From Oopsacas minuta (Eukaryota; Porifera; Hexactinellida; Lyssacinosida; Leucopsacidae), in NCBI GenBank assembly GCA_024704765.1, contig JAKMXF010000188.1, positions 491,015-555,014 on the forward strand: a stretch of 64,000 bases of DNA, written 5' to 3'. Positions 51,867 through 62,120 of the stretch are shown here, one piece after another (position 1 is the first letter of the stretch; every line of letters begins with the position of its first letter). The position numbers were made by a program, and so were the translations under genes. Under the pieces are notes generated by a model that did not search any database, was not told the DNA's origin, and saw only the letters and a program-made list of their open reading frames with translations.

Positions 51867-52332
51867 AATCTGACGATGATTGTTAATTATCAATGTAATC
51901 AGTAGCTATTAGTTTGAAAGATCTTGTAATTAACATTTCTAATGAGAATGGGAATCTGAAGTGAAATAATCACTGAAATGTGAATTGTGGATATCATTTA
52001 TATTATTGAAATCGAATACATTACTGCTTAATATTTATTGTCACCAAGGGGTAATATTTATGAAAGATTATTTTTTAATATTTTTGAGTTTTCCAAATAT
52101 AATATAAGAGCGCGAAATCGCATATTCCAAAAAACTTGCCTTCACTCCCAACCTTATATAAGATAATATTTGCAACATCGATCAATTCTTAATCATGTCA
52201 AATTTTTCCACAGTGTCAAAAGGATTGAGGTCAGGTCTGGATATTCGCTGGATCCCTGTTCGGGAAAAATTCTACAAATTAATTATTTTGACATCAAATG
52301 GGTAATCAATGCGACAAATGATAATACAACGT

Positions 52333-52348
52333 TAGCAACAACAACAAT

Positions 52349-52412
<64 letters not shown>
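52333..52412. repeat. (CAA)n microsatellite
   Basis: About 25 units of CAA/ACA; source of spurious poly-Thr and poly-Leu ORFs. Confidence 0.95.
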
Positions 52413-53071
52413 CTAGCTCAGCGTAATTACGCCTAATAACATAATTCAAATTAATCTTTGTCCGCATAATCGTTTGGAATTGGAATTTCTCACATGATTC
52501 AATAAATGTATGACAACAAAACTTTACATAGCTGTAAAATTTTTTGATATGGCCAAATGTTTCCAAACTTTCACTTGATATACTACTACTTGTATATCCA
52601 ACTCACATTATCACATTTTAAAGTTGTCAAGGGACATATATGTATAAGGATCACGAACAATTTTTCCTTCCTCTATTTGTGCATTTTTCGATATACAGTT
52701 AATTTATTTTGAATATTATAGCTGGACGTTCCAACCATAAGTGTAGGATTAATTATCTATTCATACATAGGCGGAAGTGGCTTAACACAGAATAATATAC
52801 ACAATGGATAAATACAAACACAAATAATATAAGACATATAACCTCGAATATCGAATTCGTTTGGACATGTTGGCAATTCGGATTATCAAGGTTGTGTATT
52901 GCATACATTTTCATATAAACTATCAAATATCAGTGGAGTCCGTCTATTAGCAAATCGTACAGTAAACTCCAGTTACAACCAAGCAGCTATAGCTTGAAAA
53001 TAATATCTTTCACTCCGCTTACAACAAAATGAAACCATGGACGCGGGCACTTCGTTATAACTAGTCTATTG

Positions 53072-53676
53072 CAGAGGTCCCCAACCTAGGGGTCAAGGAC
53101 AGCTTGGTAGTACACGAACGACTGCAGGGGATTCACGGGTGAGCGAACACCACTGAAATACTGATTAATCATATGAACTACCTGAAATTTTGAAGTGTGA
53201 AGATTCACCATCTGGTATTTCTTTTGAAGCCATTTGATTAAAAAATATTAGCTAACAAAATTTATTAGAATAACCAAATTCAAAATCTCAGAAAAATCAA
53301 GAAATTGGAAAATACTTTCGATGTCATTAGTTAGGCAGAGAGGTGAATTTAATCATATTATATTGAGCTATTCCACACCTAATTTGAGTGTTCATATTTT
53401 TGCTAGATAATAAAACTACAGGGGACTATATTGGACTCAATAAACATATATAGCACTACTATAGTATAGTACAGTTTTTTGTAATACAAAAACCCCATAT
53501 CCTCATTCCAAAAAGGTGACTTTCATTAGGCCTAACAAATAACCTCTCCTCGAACATAGAAAAGCTAATACACAAAAACTGTACTATAGTATATTAAATA
53601 GTTTTCACCCAAAAATTGAATTTGAGCTATTGACATCGGTTGCGGCCTGATAAGAGAGAAAGTTTTCGGAACCCTG
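53072..53676. mobile_element. hAT MITE (about 605 bp), degenerate
   Basis: Left end CAGAGGTCCCCAACCTAGGG, right end read inward CAGGGTTCCGAAAACTTTCT. Flanking octamers GTCTATTG (53064-53071) and GTCTAACG (53677-53684) match at 6 of 8 positions. A mariner-like MITE is inserted inside it. Confidence 0.65.
53472..53581. mobile_element. Tc1/mariner-like MITE (110 bp)
   Basis: CAGTTTTTTGTAATACAAAA at the left and CAGTTTTTGTGTATTAGCTT read inward from the right, with TA at 53470-53471 and 53582-53583. Nested within the hAT MITE. Confidence 0.75.
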
Positions 53677-53684
53677 GTCTAACG

Positions 53685-53892
53685 CATACTCATCAGATGG
53701 GCATTGTGCGGAAAAATTCCACCTATATTTGACCCAGCTGATTCGTAGATCATTGGCCTTGACTCGTTTCACCCGTGGATAGGGCAGCAAAAAAAGTCGC
53801 CTTTGTCGCCGCCTCGCTTTTCGTCTTTCTATACCTAAGCGACGTGCGACTTCCTCGCGCTGTGTTTTCTCCCTGGCCACGACTTCGAGCAC
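53685..53892 (-). other. Unassigned basic ORF between two elements
   Basis: A short minus-strand frame rich in Arg ('RRLGIERRKARRRQRRLFLL') running between the hAT MITE and the Merlin element. The basic, aromatic stretch recalls the N-terminal segment of Harbinger transposases, but that is weak. Its first codon is TTG, so it is at best a fragment. Confidence 0.2.
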
Positions 53893-53897
53893 TTCTC

Positions 53898-56225
53898 GTA
53901 CAACTATAGTATTGTACCGGAAGGTGAGTCCCTTTTAATCGACACTAGGGGTTATTTTGAAGTCATAGAGCTCGTAGAATAATGAACAGAGAACTTTAGA
54001 ACACTAAAATCGGACTAAATTTGACAACTGAATGAAGTCAAATTCTACGCTATATGTTGTTTGTATTTACTTTGCTTACGTATACTACTCACACGTTCAG
54101 CATTTCTATGAGTTTGTATTTTATGTTATTTCCTATGATGTTTACAAATGAGAGGTCATGAAACTAACTAAACCATGTTTATGATTGATGAAGCCACTTT
54201 TAGAATACATATGAAGACTAATATTCTAAATACAACTATCCGTATGATTGTAAAGTAGTGTATGATTACCAAACATTGTAATAGAATGCACCATTTTCAA
54301 TAGTAAAACAAATATGTAGTATTAATGAAAACTACAAAATGCTATTGTCAGTAATATGGTTTTTTCAAATTAAGTTGCCACAAAATTGTGGCATTCCTTC
54401 TAGCAATTGCGTTACGTTGATGGCCGACTGGTATATAATAAGTAATTGTTGTACATATAATATTCTACGCATTGTTATTACAACTAATGTATTTTCAGCC
54501 AATACTTGAGCCCACCGTCTTCAGTGAAATCCCGCAGGATTTGATTATTGATGACATTATCATCCTTGCACAGTCTTGTGATGATGTCATAAACTGGTTA
54601 AGAACGTATGGCTTATTAGCACGTCGAATGCGTTGTCATTGTAGAGTAGAAATGTATGGAACACATCCTTCTCACTTTCAGGATGACTATGAATGGAGTT
54701 GTAGTCCATGTAGACGAAAGTGTTCGATCCGCTATGGGTCCTTCTTCACACCATCCAAAATTCCACTCCCATTGATATTCAAGTTCCTGTACTATTGGAC
54801 ATGCAATCGCATGCATTTTTGAAGAAGCATTTGGGATAGAGTCCGAACACAGTGGTTGATTTGAAGAATTATATGAGGGATATATATGTTTGGAAGAAAT
54901 ATTAATGAACCCTCAACCCATTGGAGGTCCTGATAAAATCGTTGAGATAGACGAATCCAAATTCGCCAAACGAAAATATAATAGAGGCAGACTGTTAACT
55001 GGCCAGTGGGTATTCGGGATGGTTGAGAGGGATACAGATAATATAATTATGGTTACTGTACCTGATCGCTCAACAGCCACTCTTCTGCCAATTATCCAAA
55101 GGTTCATTCATCCACAAACACTAATTTATTCTGATGAATGGGCTTCCTACCAATATATTAAGTCACTCTGGATATACCCATTACACAGTTAACCATTCCG
55201 AGAATTTCTTAGACCCAGTGACTCATGTACACACCCAGAAGATAAAAAGGAGTTGGGAGGTGTAAAAAGAGGCAGTAAGAAGGACAGACAACAAATCCTG
55301 AATTACTTGAGACCCATCTCATAGAGGCTTGTTGGCGGAGGAGACATAAGAAAAATATTTTTGGATTAATTCTAAGAGGAATTAGAGATTTATATCCAGT
55401 AATATAAATCAGTATCTGTAAACTTTATCATAATAAATATTTTCTTAGAATGTTGGTAATATATACATCAATAAAGTCATAGTGTACTAGGTATCACTTA
55501 TAATCCGAATTGTAACCACTACAGTACACCCAGTCACTCAATAATCTGAACACTTTCACAAGGGTTAATTCACTATTTATTAAGTTGTTTTTTATGTAGC
55601 AAAATATGTTGCTAAGAATATAAACCCAATTTATTAGCCTTAAACTAAAACCTAGATAAATGTAGTTGTTGCGTAAATATAGATATCTTACATATCTAAG
55701 GGTTAATTTTGAAAGAGTACGTGCTCAAATATGAATTCACTGCAATATTTAGCTCAAGTTACAAACTAAAATCTCAGCTCCGATTTGATCGCATCTTACC
55801 CTCAACATTATGTTATCTCACCTAAATGTGTCGCATGCAACAAAATTGCATCGTGTATGGTTGGTTTAATCAGATTTACAGGGTTATGTCACGGAAAACT
55901 CATCGGAACCAGTTGTAGCATACATAACTGGTCCGGGTGGACCAGTCGTTGCCCCAGGACCAGTTAAAGCGTGACAGTTATCCCGTGTTCTCATTTTTAG
56001 ACCTTACAATCCCAGAATTTCGCGAGAAAATGTTTGATCACCAGGATATTTGCCTGAAATGTATAATATTTTAGCCTGTTTCACCGGATTATAACTTTGT
56101 TAAATTTAGTCCGATTTAGTGTTCTAAAGTTCTCTGTTCATTATTCCACGAGCTCTATGACTTCAAAATAACCCCTAGTGTCGATTAAAAGGGAATCACC
56201 TTCCTGTACAATACTATAGTTGTAC
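53898..56225 (+). mobile_element. Merlin-type DNA transposon with about 128-bp TIRs
   Basis: The first about 128 bp (GTACAACTATAGTATTGTAC, then GGAAGGTGA and CCCTTTTAATCGACACTAGG) are repeated in reverse complement at 56098-56225 with only a few changes. The total is 2,328 bp. The outermost 20 bp are themselves nearly palindromic, which makes the exact terminus and any 8-9-bp target duplication hard to fix; the flanking octamers as cut here do not match. The decayed transposase inside (54472-55260) is of the IS1595/IS1016 type, which defines Merlin. Confidence 0.82.
54472..55260 (+). pseudogene. Merlin transposase (DDE, IS1595-like), frameshifted
   Basis: The first frame (54472-54822) carries the N-terminal zinc-binding region with CxC and CxxC pairs ('RMRCHCRVEMYG', 'WSCSPCRRKCSIRYGSFF'). 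The second (54890-55192) has the DDE core: 'IVEIDESKFAKRKYNRGR', 'GQWVFGMVER' and 'TLIYSDEWASY', giving the two Asp residues. After one more frameshift near 55155, 'HYTVNHSENFLDPVTHVHTQ' follows, the conserved late block. A stop after 'KRSWEV' and other stops downstream end the similarity. All pieces are collinear, so this is one decayed gene. Confidence 0.85.
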
Positions 56226-56294
56226 CAAAATAATATTGCAAATCAAATTTTTTTGAAGTAATCCATGGTTAAATACCGTGAATAGGCTTTAGGC

Positions 56295-58675
56295 CAGGGG
56301 TGCCCAACATACGGCCCGCGTAATAATTTTATCCGGCCCGCACAAAATTTGCACTTTGTAATATATACTATTTCTTCATGAACAATTCCTAAGCCACATT
56401 TCGATAGCATTCATACTGGGTGTCGAATTTCAATGTATTTGACATTTTGAGGATTCTTATTCATTTTCAATACACGACAGGTGCATGTGTTTAGTAATAA
56501 TAATCCTTAGCGGTGTATAAATATAAACTAGTATAATTCTAAGCTTATAATTGAAATTCAGATACTGCGTTTACTCATCTCCTAAATTACCTGTAGAATA
56601 TATCTATCATTTATATTAATGGGACCTTGTTCTAAGAAAAGAAAAGTTGGCATCGAGGGTAGAAATTTCAACGACAGCTGGACCAAGAAATACTTTTTAC
56701 CAACTCCAAAACAAACCAACGTGCTTAATGTGCAAGCAGGTCATCGCAGTGATGAAAGAGTACAACATCCAAAGACACTATAGTGCTAAACATCAAGATT
56801 ACAAAGCATGCTCAGGGCAGATACGGAAGGATAGAGTACAATCATTAATAAGGGAACTTTCGGTACAGCAAAATATTTTTACAAATACTAATTCTGAGTC
56901 AGAAAAAGCTGTTCGTGCAAGCTTTGCCATTTCCGAACTTATTGCAAAGAAATATAAGCCATTTACTCATGGTGAATTTATCAAGGAGTGTGTTATTACT
57001 TTAGCGCTAATTATGTGCCCAGAGAAACAGAAGTTATTTGAGAACATTAGCCTTTCAAGAATGACAATTAGCCGTAGGATAGAGAACTTATCAACAGATT
57101 TAAACCTTACTTTAGAAAAACGTGCGAGTGAGTTTGAGTACTATTCTCTTGCCCTTGATGAGAGCACAGATGCCACTGATACTGCCCAACTTGCTGTTTT
57201 TGTAAGAGGAAGCGATTTAAAATTTAACCTTACAAAAAATTGGCGAACTTACATAGCCTTCACGATAAAACAACTGGAGTTGATATTTATATAGCGATGA
57301 TGAATGGAATTGATGCTATCGGACTTAAGTTGAATAATTTATGTGGGGCAACGACAGATGGCGCACCATCAATGATTGGGCGGGAAAAGGGCTTCGTTGC
57401 TCCTCTGGAGAAAGAAAGGATCAATTCAGGAAGTAGTACTATGAAATTAGTCAAAGCGCATTGTATAATTCACCAGGAAAATCTCTGTCCAAAGTCATTA
57501 AGAATGCAGAGTGTAATGGAAATAGTAGTGAAAACTGTCAACTTCATTCGTGCTCGAGGACTCAATCATCGACAATTTCGAAAACTTTTAGACGAAATGG
57601 ATTCTCAATATGGAGACCTTCTTTACTATACGGAAGTACGATGGTTAAGTAAGGGTGCGATGCTTCGACGCTTTTATGAACTCAAAGAAGAAGTATTTCA
57701 TTTTATGGAGGAGAAGGGGAAACCAGTTTTTCATCTCAATGATCCATTATGGTTCTGTGACTTGGCATTTTTGGTCGATATCACTCAATATTTGAATAAC
57801 CTCAACTCAAAATTACAAGGAAAAATCTGCTTATTCACAATTTGTTTGACTTCATTTGCGCTTTTGAAAGAAAGCTCGAGATATGGGAAAAACAATTAAT
57901 AGAAGGAAATCTTTATCACTTTGAAACCTTATCAAAACATTCCCCTCCAGATACAGGTGTATACGCAATCGAAATCAATTCCCTGCGCAAAGAATTCGAG
58001 AATAGATTTAAAGATCTTCGTAGCAATATTGTAAACTTCGCTATATTCTCAAATCCTTTCTCTTTAGAACCTATTGAACTCCCCGAGCATCTCCAGCTAG
58101 AATTGGTTGACATGCAATGTAACCAGGACTTGAAAGCAAAATTCAATGATGTCACACTTATGGACTTTTATCAAAAGTATTTATCATCATCAGATTACCC
58201 CAATCTTATCAAGCATTGTAAGATGATGGCTTGTTTATTTGGAAGCACATACATATGTGAATAACTGTTCTCCCAAATGAAGCTAGTAAAAAGCAAATGC
58301 AGAACTGTTTTAACTGATAGACATCTCGAAGATACATTAAGAATAGCTACTACGGATATGGAACAAAACATCGACCATATAGTCAGACATATGCGTCATC
58401 AATCGTCATCCATGTCAAAGTAGTAAATCATTGTCTGTACTGGTATTAGCGGTGGTAAAATGAGTATTCGGGTTTCTTATTAGTTAGTATTTTTGATCAT
58501 TTTCTGTAGTCTGCCAATATTTCATATGTGTGTTCCCTTTTTGTAGCATTTCCACTTGGATATTCCAACAAATTTTCTCTAAATAAATCTGAAAATTATA
58601 AATTGGTCCATGTGGCCCACCAAACTATTGAGGAAGCCAATGTGGCCCGCAATTAAATCGAGTTGGGCACCCCTG
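56295..58675 (+). mobile_element. hAT transposon, almost full-length, with exact 8-bp TSD
   Basis: Termini CAGGGGTGCCCAACATACGG and, read inward from the right, CAGGGGTGCCCAACTCGATT; the subterminal 'CGGCCCGC' is also mirrored. Flanked by CTTTAGGC at 56287-56294 and 58676-58683. Length 2,381 bp. It encodes one plus-strand transposase with only a few lesions. Confidence 0.93.
56629..58425 (+). pseudogene. hAT transposase, ZBED5/GTF2IRD2-like, two frameshifts and one stop
   Basis: It begins with a BED-like finger of the SCAND3/ZBED type ('PTCLMCKQVIAVMKEYNIQR', then 'HYSAKHQDY'). The RNase-H core follows: 'YYSLALDESTDATDTAQLAV' (first Asp), 'GATTDGAPSMIG' (second Asp), 'HCIIHQENLC' and 'TEVRWLSKGAMLRRFYEL', a family-typical block. 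The C-terminal dimerisation region has 'FGSTYICE', TAA, 'LFSQMKLVKSKCR' and 'LTDRHLEDTLRIA'. Frames change near 57240 and near 57835, and the CEQLFS motif has TAA where Gln is expected (about 58261-58263). It is otherwise complete, so the lesions are few and probably young. Confidence 0.88.
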
Positions 58676-58783
58676 CTTTAGGCTATGGTATGGATCCTAT
58701 CATATTTATATGTAGTCATACACAATTAATATTCCTTGAAAATGCTCTACTATATTTATCAGGAATTAATTAGAATTAATTAA

Positions 58784-59785
58784 TTGATGGATATATTAAT
58801 ACTCATTGTTTTATTTTCTCTTCTCATCTTCTTCACTTACCAAGCCAACAGAAATCTAAGCAGTATACGTACTGGCTATTTACTGCTTGACCTACCTGTA
58901 ATATCTGTCGTGTTATCAATAACATTATTGTATGAAGTGATAGTCAGTCTACTCCCTATATGGGCTCGTAGTAAGCAGAAACTTAACGGGAAAATTGCAC
59001 TGGTTACAGGAGCAGGTAGCGGGATAGGTAAAGCTACAAGTATACAACTATCAAAAGAAGGATGTATACTGATACTTTGGGATATTAACAAGTCTGGAAA
59101 TGAAGAGACACAGAGAATGATTGAGTGCAATGGCGGTAAAGCCTTTGCCTACACTGTTGATGTAAGTGACCGTAAAGCACTAGAACAGACAGCCGAAACT
59201 GTAATACAAGAACATACACGTGTGGATATACTTGTTTGTAACGCTGGTATTGTTAATATAAGTAGACTACACAAGTTAGGGAATGACAGAATTGATAAGT
59301 TAGTTACGGTTAATTTTATCTCGATTGTGTGGTTGACGAAATTCTTCCTGAAGAGAATGGTAGAGCATGACTACGGACATATAATATGTACTTCTTCTAT
59401 GTCAGCACTTAGAGGGACATCACACACGTGTGATTATGCTACTAGTAAAGCTGCGCTATCTAACTATTTCATTTCACTGACTGGAGACCTGGATATAATT
59501 AACTGTAAGACTGTTAATGTATCTGTGGTGTATCCTATAGCTGTTCGTACCCCTTTAGTACAAAAGGTAATTGATGCTATCCCTGAATTGTATTGTCTCA
59601 ACGTAGGATACGTCGCTAGGCAGATTGTGGATGGAATTCTTCTGAAGAAAGAATTCATATTAATTCCTCAATGGCAAAAGATAGTTAACTTACTTAACTT
59701 TTTAATGCCAGTTACTTTTCTCAATTATATCATCAAGGAATTGGATATTGAAAGAGTTGCTGCTGAGTTTGATAAATGTTACTAA
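58784..59785 (+). CDS. SDR16C-family short-chain dehydrogenase/reductase
   Basis: A 333-residue single-exon enzyme. The N-terminus has two hydrophobic segments (about 3-18 and 35-58), consistent with anchoring in the endoplasmic reticulum or lipid droplets. The Rossmann fold begins with TGAGSGIG at 75-82, followed by 'LWDINKSGNEET', close to the RDHE2/HSD17B11 group, in which an acidic residue before Ile favours NAD. Then come 'CNAGIV' (about 152), the catalytic Ser in 'ICTSSM' and the YATSK (YxxxK) pair near 218-222. All catalytic residues are present. The family (RDH10, DHRS3, HSD17B11/13, SDR16C5) oxidises or reduces retinoids, steroids and related lipids; the substrate here cannot be read. 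The gene starts about 100 bp after the hAT element's right end. Confidence 0.9.
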   Translation: MMDILILIVLFSLLIFFTYQANRNLSSIRTGYLLLDLPVISVVLSITLLYEVIVSLLPIWARSKQKLNGKIALVTGAGSGIGKATSIQLSKEGCILILWDINKSGNEETQRMIECNGGKAFAYTVDVSDRKALEQTAETVIQEHTRVDILVCNAGIVNISRLHKLGNDRIDKLVTVNFISIVWLTKFFLKRMVEHDYGHIICTSSMSALRGTSHTCDYATSKAALSNYFISLTGDLDIINCKTVNVSVVYPIAVRTPLVQKVIDAIPELYCLNVGYVARQIVDGILLKKEFILIPQWQKIVNLLNFLMPVTFLNYIIKELDIERVAAEFDKCY

Positions 59786-60210
59786 TTATTTGAATATTTA
59801 TTTATGGCGAGCGAGCTACACTTGCTTGCGCTTTGCTTTGGCGGACATTTCTTGTTTTGTTGAGCTTGCCACTTTCTGCCATCGAATTATATTTAGAGGT
59901 ACAACAATTTACATATCAGTAACTTGAACCTGTGAAATTCAGAATCAGCGTACTCGATTACCACAGTACACAGTAAAATCGTTGAAGCAAGTTTCTAGGA
60001 CTATTTAGAATGTATTAGGGCGTTTTGGAAAAAAATATTTTTGAATCTTACAATGCATACCCTCTCAATTCGTAGGTTTATTAGGAAAAGATGTACTGCG
60101 AAGTTTTTGGATAATTTTTTGGGGAAATTTTATCTTTTATTATCCATGGTCAATCCAAATTCCACTTGAGTCATTCTCTAGACTTATCTGTACATAACCA
60201 GTAACATTGT
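59786..60210. other. Intergenic stretch with dispersed repeat
   Basis: Contains the dispersed repeat 'GAATCAGCGTACTCGATTAC' (about 59932-59985) and no gene. Confidence 0.5.
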
Positions 60211-61215
60211 TTGTGCTGTCCAGATACTGACCGAACTAGCCACTTAGCCACTACCACGGTCCAGAGTGATGATCATGACTTCATGTCTTCCTCTTTACAG
60301 CTAATACTGAATGCTTATAAGATACCAGACACTAAGAGTCAGATCAGAGTGAGTGTAGAGAACAATGTTTGGCACGTTATACAGCCCTATCTTGATTCTA
60401 GATACATTTTAGATAACAATCCTTCTGTCTACGTATGAAGAAGAATTAGAGAATGTTGATATTCGTTTAGTGTCTCCTATTTATAGATCTGAGATAACAA
60501 AGAATATAATCATTTGCTGTCACGTTTTGTAATCGATTGTCAAGTTTTGTTCTTCACCCTTCTGCTTAGTTACTTTTCCAAGTTTGTTCTCGCTCGCTAT
60601 CTTGAGCAGCATATCTTGGAGGAAAATTTGAATCTTAAAGATCTAGGTAGACATGACATTTGGATGATACCAGGCGATCTCCACCGACTTCCTGAGGCTA
60701 GAGAATCGATAGTAGGTTTGAAGGAATACCGCCCAGAGGTACCATTTCTTGAAGAGTCTATTTTAGAACAGCTTTATGGATTGTTGAAAATTGTCACAAT
60801 TAGAAGAATTAGAAAAGTTTGAAACGACCATGCGGTGAGTTATTTGAAGTGGATGTCGTATCATATTCTAATAGTCAAACCAATTGGAGAATAGGTTTGG
60901 GAGTGTTGCTGAACTGTGCGAGATTTAGAGAGAGTTTTGAACAGCTAGAAGGAATGCATAAACAACGATCATCCATCTTTCCAGCCCATTCCTTCAAATG
61001 TGTGTTTAATGATGAATTCCAGGAGTTAGTTAGACTGTTCATATTGAAGGAGTTGGAAGAAGGCGCGGGGCTGTTGTACTTCTGAGCAGGAATCTATTAC
61101 TGATTCTGAACAAGAGTTACTCTCCCGTTGGGTTGGGACAGATTAATATTGTGCATAAGAAACTCGTATAAGCTTAGAGAACCTATTCTCTCTCTCCGAA
61201 AGCCACCTTGAGTAT
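60211..61215 (+). pseudogene. ATR: ATR kinase relic, FAT-domain region
   Basis: Successive plus-strand pieces resemble the FAT domain of the checkpoint kinase ATR. In 60819-61085, 'NWRIGLGVLLNCARFRESFE' matches the block that reads W-S-V-R-L-G-Q-L-L in vertebrate ATR, and 'ELVRLFILKELEEG' matches the following 'IVRLHMLCELE' block. After stops, 'SYKLREPILSLRK' (about 61150-61190) corresponds to ATR 'SYRAKEPILALRR'. The order is collinear. Pieces 60211-60438 and 60514-60822 precede these and probably belong to the same gene, though I recognise them less clearly. Frameshifts and stops (for example TGA at 61083) show it is dead or that introns break it; given the multiple internal stops, a pseudogene is likelier. 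Confidence 0.65.
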
Positions 61216-62009
61216 GTCGAAAAAACTTTTTTCCTCGATTTGGAATTGCCAAACTTTCTCGGAAGTGTGCCATCATTCATCGGGTAGAAACTGCCTGTCT
61301 AAATCGGAGCATTTCAGAACAAAATTAACCTCTTTGGCCACAAACTAATTTAGAGAAAGCGATTTTCATTTCAAAGTTTAGCAGTGGTGCTTTTTCTCCT
61401 GTGCTGCAGTGCAGTATTTGGAGAAATACTAAGTAAAGCGAACGAGGTCCCTGACGTATCATCAGAGGCTAAAGATTTTTGGGATAGTTTGATAAGAAAA
61501 GTTACTTATATTAAGATGTTTGTTACATCAACTTTCGTGATGTTTCCTTTATCTTAGGTAATTTGGTACAGTTTGTCAACGATTCCCTCATCCTGACAAA
61601 GGATTCTTCACACATGCTGAATTTCAGTTTGAACTAGCCACATAAGTTTACTCGGAATATTCTGCAACAGAATAATCTGAGAATACGTTAAAATTCAAGG
61701 CTACTCTAGGAGCCATCCTTAATTACTTCAAACTCGTAGACAGAATACAAAATAAACTCTGGAATCTCTTTTATCCGGGCAGTGGCGGACCGGAGGGTGC
61801 CCGGAAGTCAGAATTTACCCGAATATCGAAAATAATATTAACTGAGTTTCACTCAATGGGAGGTCTAATTAGTATATAGGATAAATATCAATCAAGATGC
61901 ATTTGATATGTGCACATCTCCCGTGTTTAACAAATGGTTCTACAATACATCTCTGATCGTTACTAACTGGATTTAGCCAGACACACACTGAATTGCTGTT
62001 ATATCTATA
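61216..62009. other. Gap between the two ATR pieces
   Basis: No recognisable exons. It may include eroded ATR sequence and a 'CAGTGGCGGACCGGAGGG' repeat fragment at 61785. Confidence 0.35.
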
Positions 62010-62120
62010 GCTGGTTACATCATGGGTTTGGGAGATCGACATCCCGAGAATATGCTCATTTCTACACAACCTGGAAACGTAATGCATGTGGATTTCGAGT
62101 TGCTTTATGGGAACAACAAT
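62010..62120 (+). pseudogene. ATR: ATR kinase relic, catalytic loop
   Basis: 'IMGLGDRHPENMLISTQPGN' then 'VMHVDFELLYG' is the PIKK catalytic and activation loop (GDRHxxN...HVDF), and the LGLGDRHxEN wording points to ATR. It is preceded by an acceptor-like pyrimidine tract, and the frame decays into a dispersed repeat after 62125 ('SDLKVRNFKSAYL'). It probably belongs to the same gene copy as 60211-61215; the kinase segment between them is missing. Confidence 0.7.

Larger units (their letters stand above)
51064..53071. other. Intergenic region after the dynein gene
   Basis: No gene is supported. It holds a perfect-looking hairpin (51796-51866), a short GTCAG(GTCAG) cluster at 51690-51710, a CAA microsatellite (52333-52412) and, near 52990-53040, the reverse complement of the pogo-like fragment seen at 11.53 kb. 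Confidence 0.5.

Noticed and set aside
52170-52566. Poly-Thr/poly-Leu ORFs
   Set aside because: Translation of a (CAA)n microsatellite.
53605-53892. Arg-rich minus-strand ORF as a Harbinger N-terminus
   Set aside because: Similarity is too weak and the frame spans the end of an hAT MITE; kept only as an unassigned fragment.
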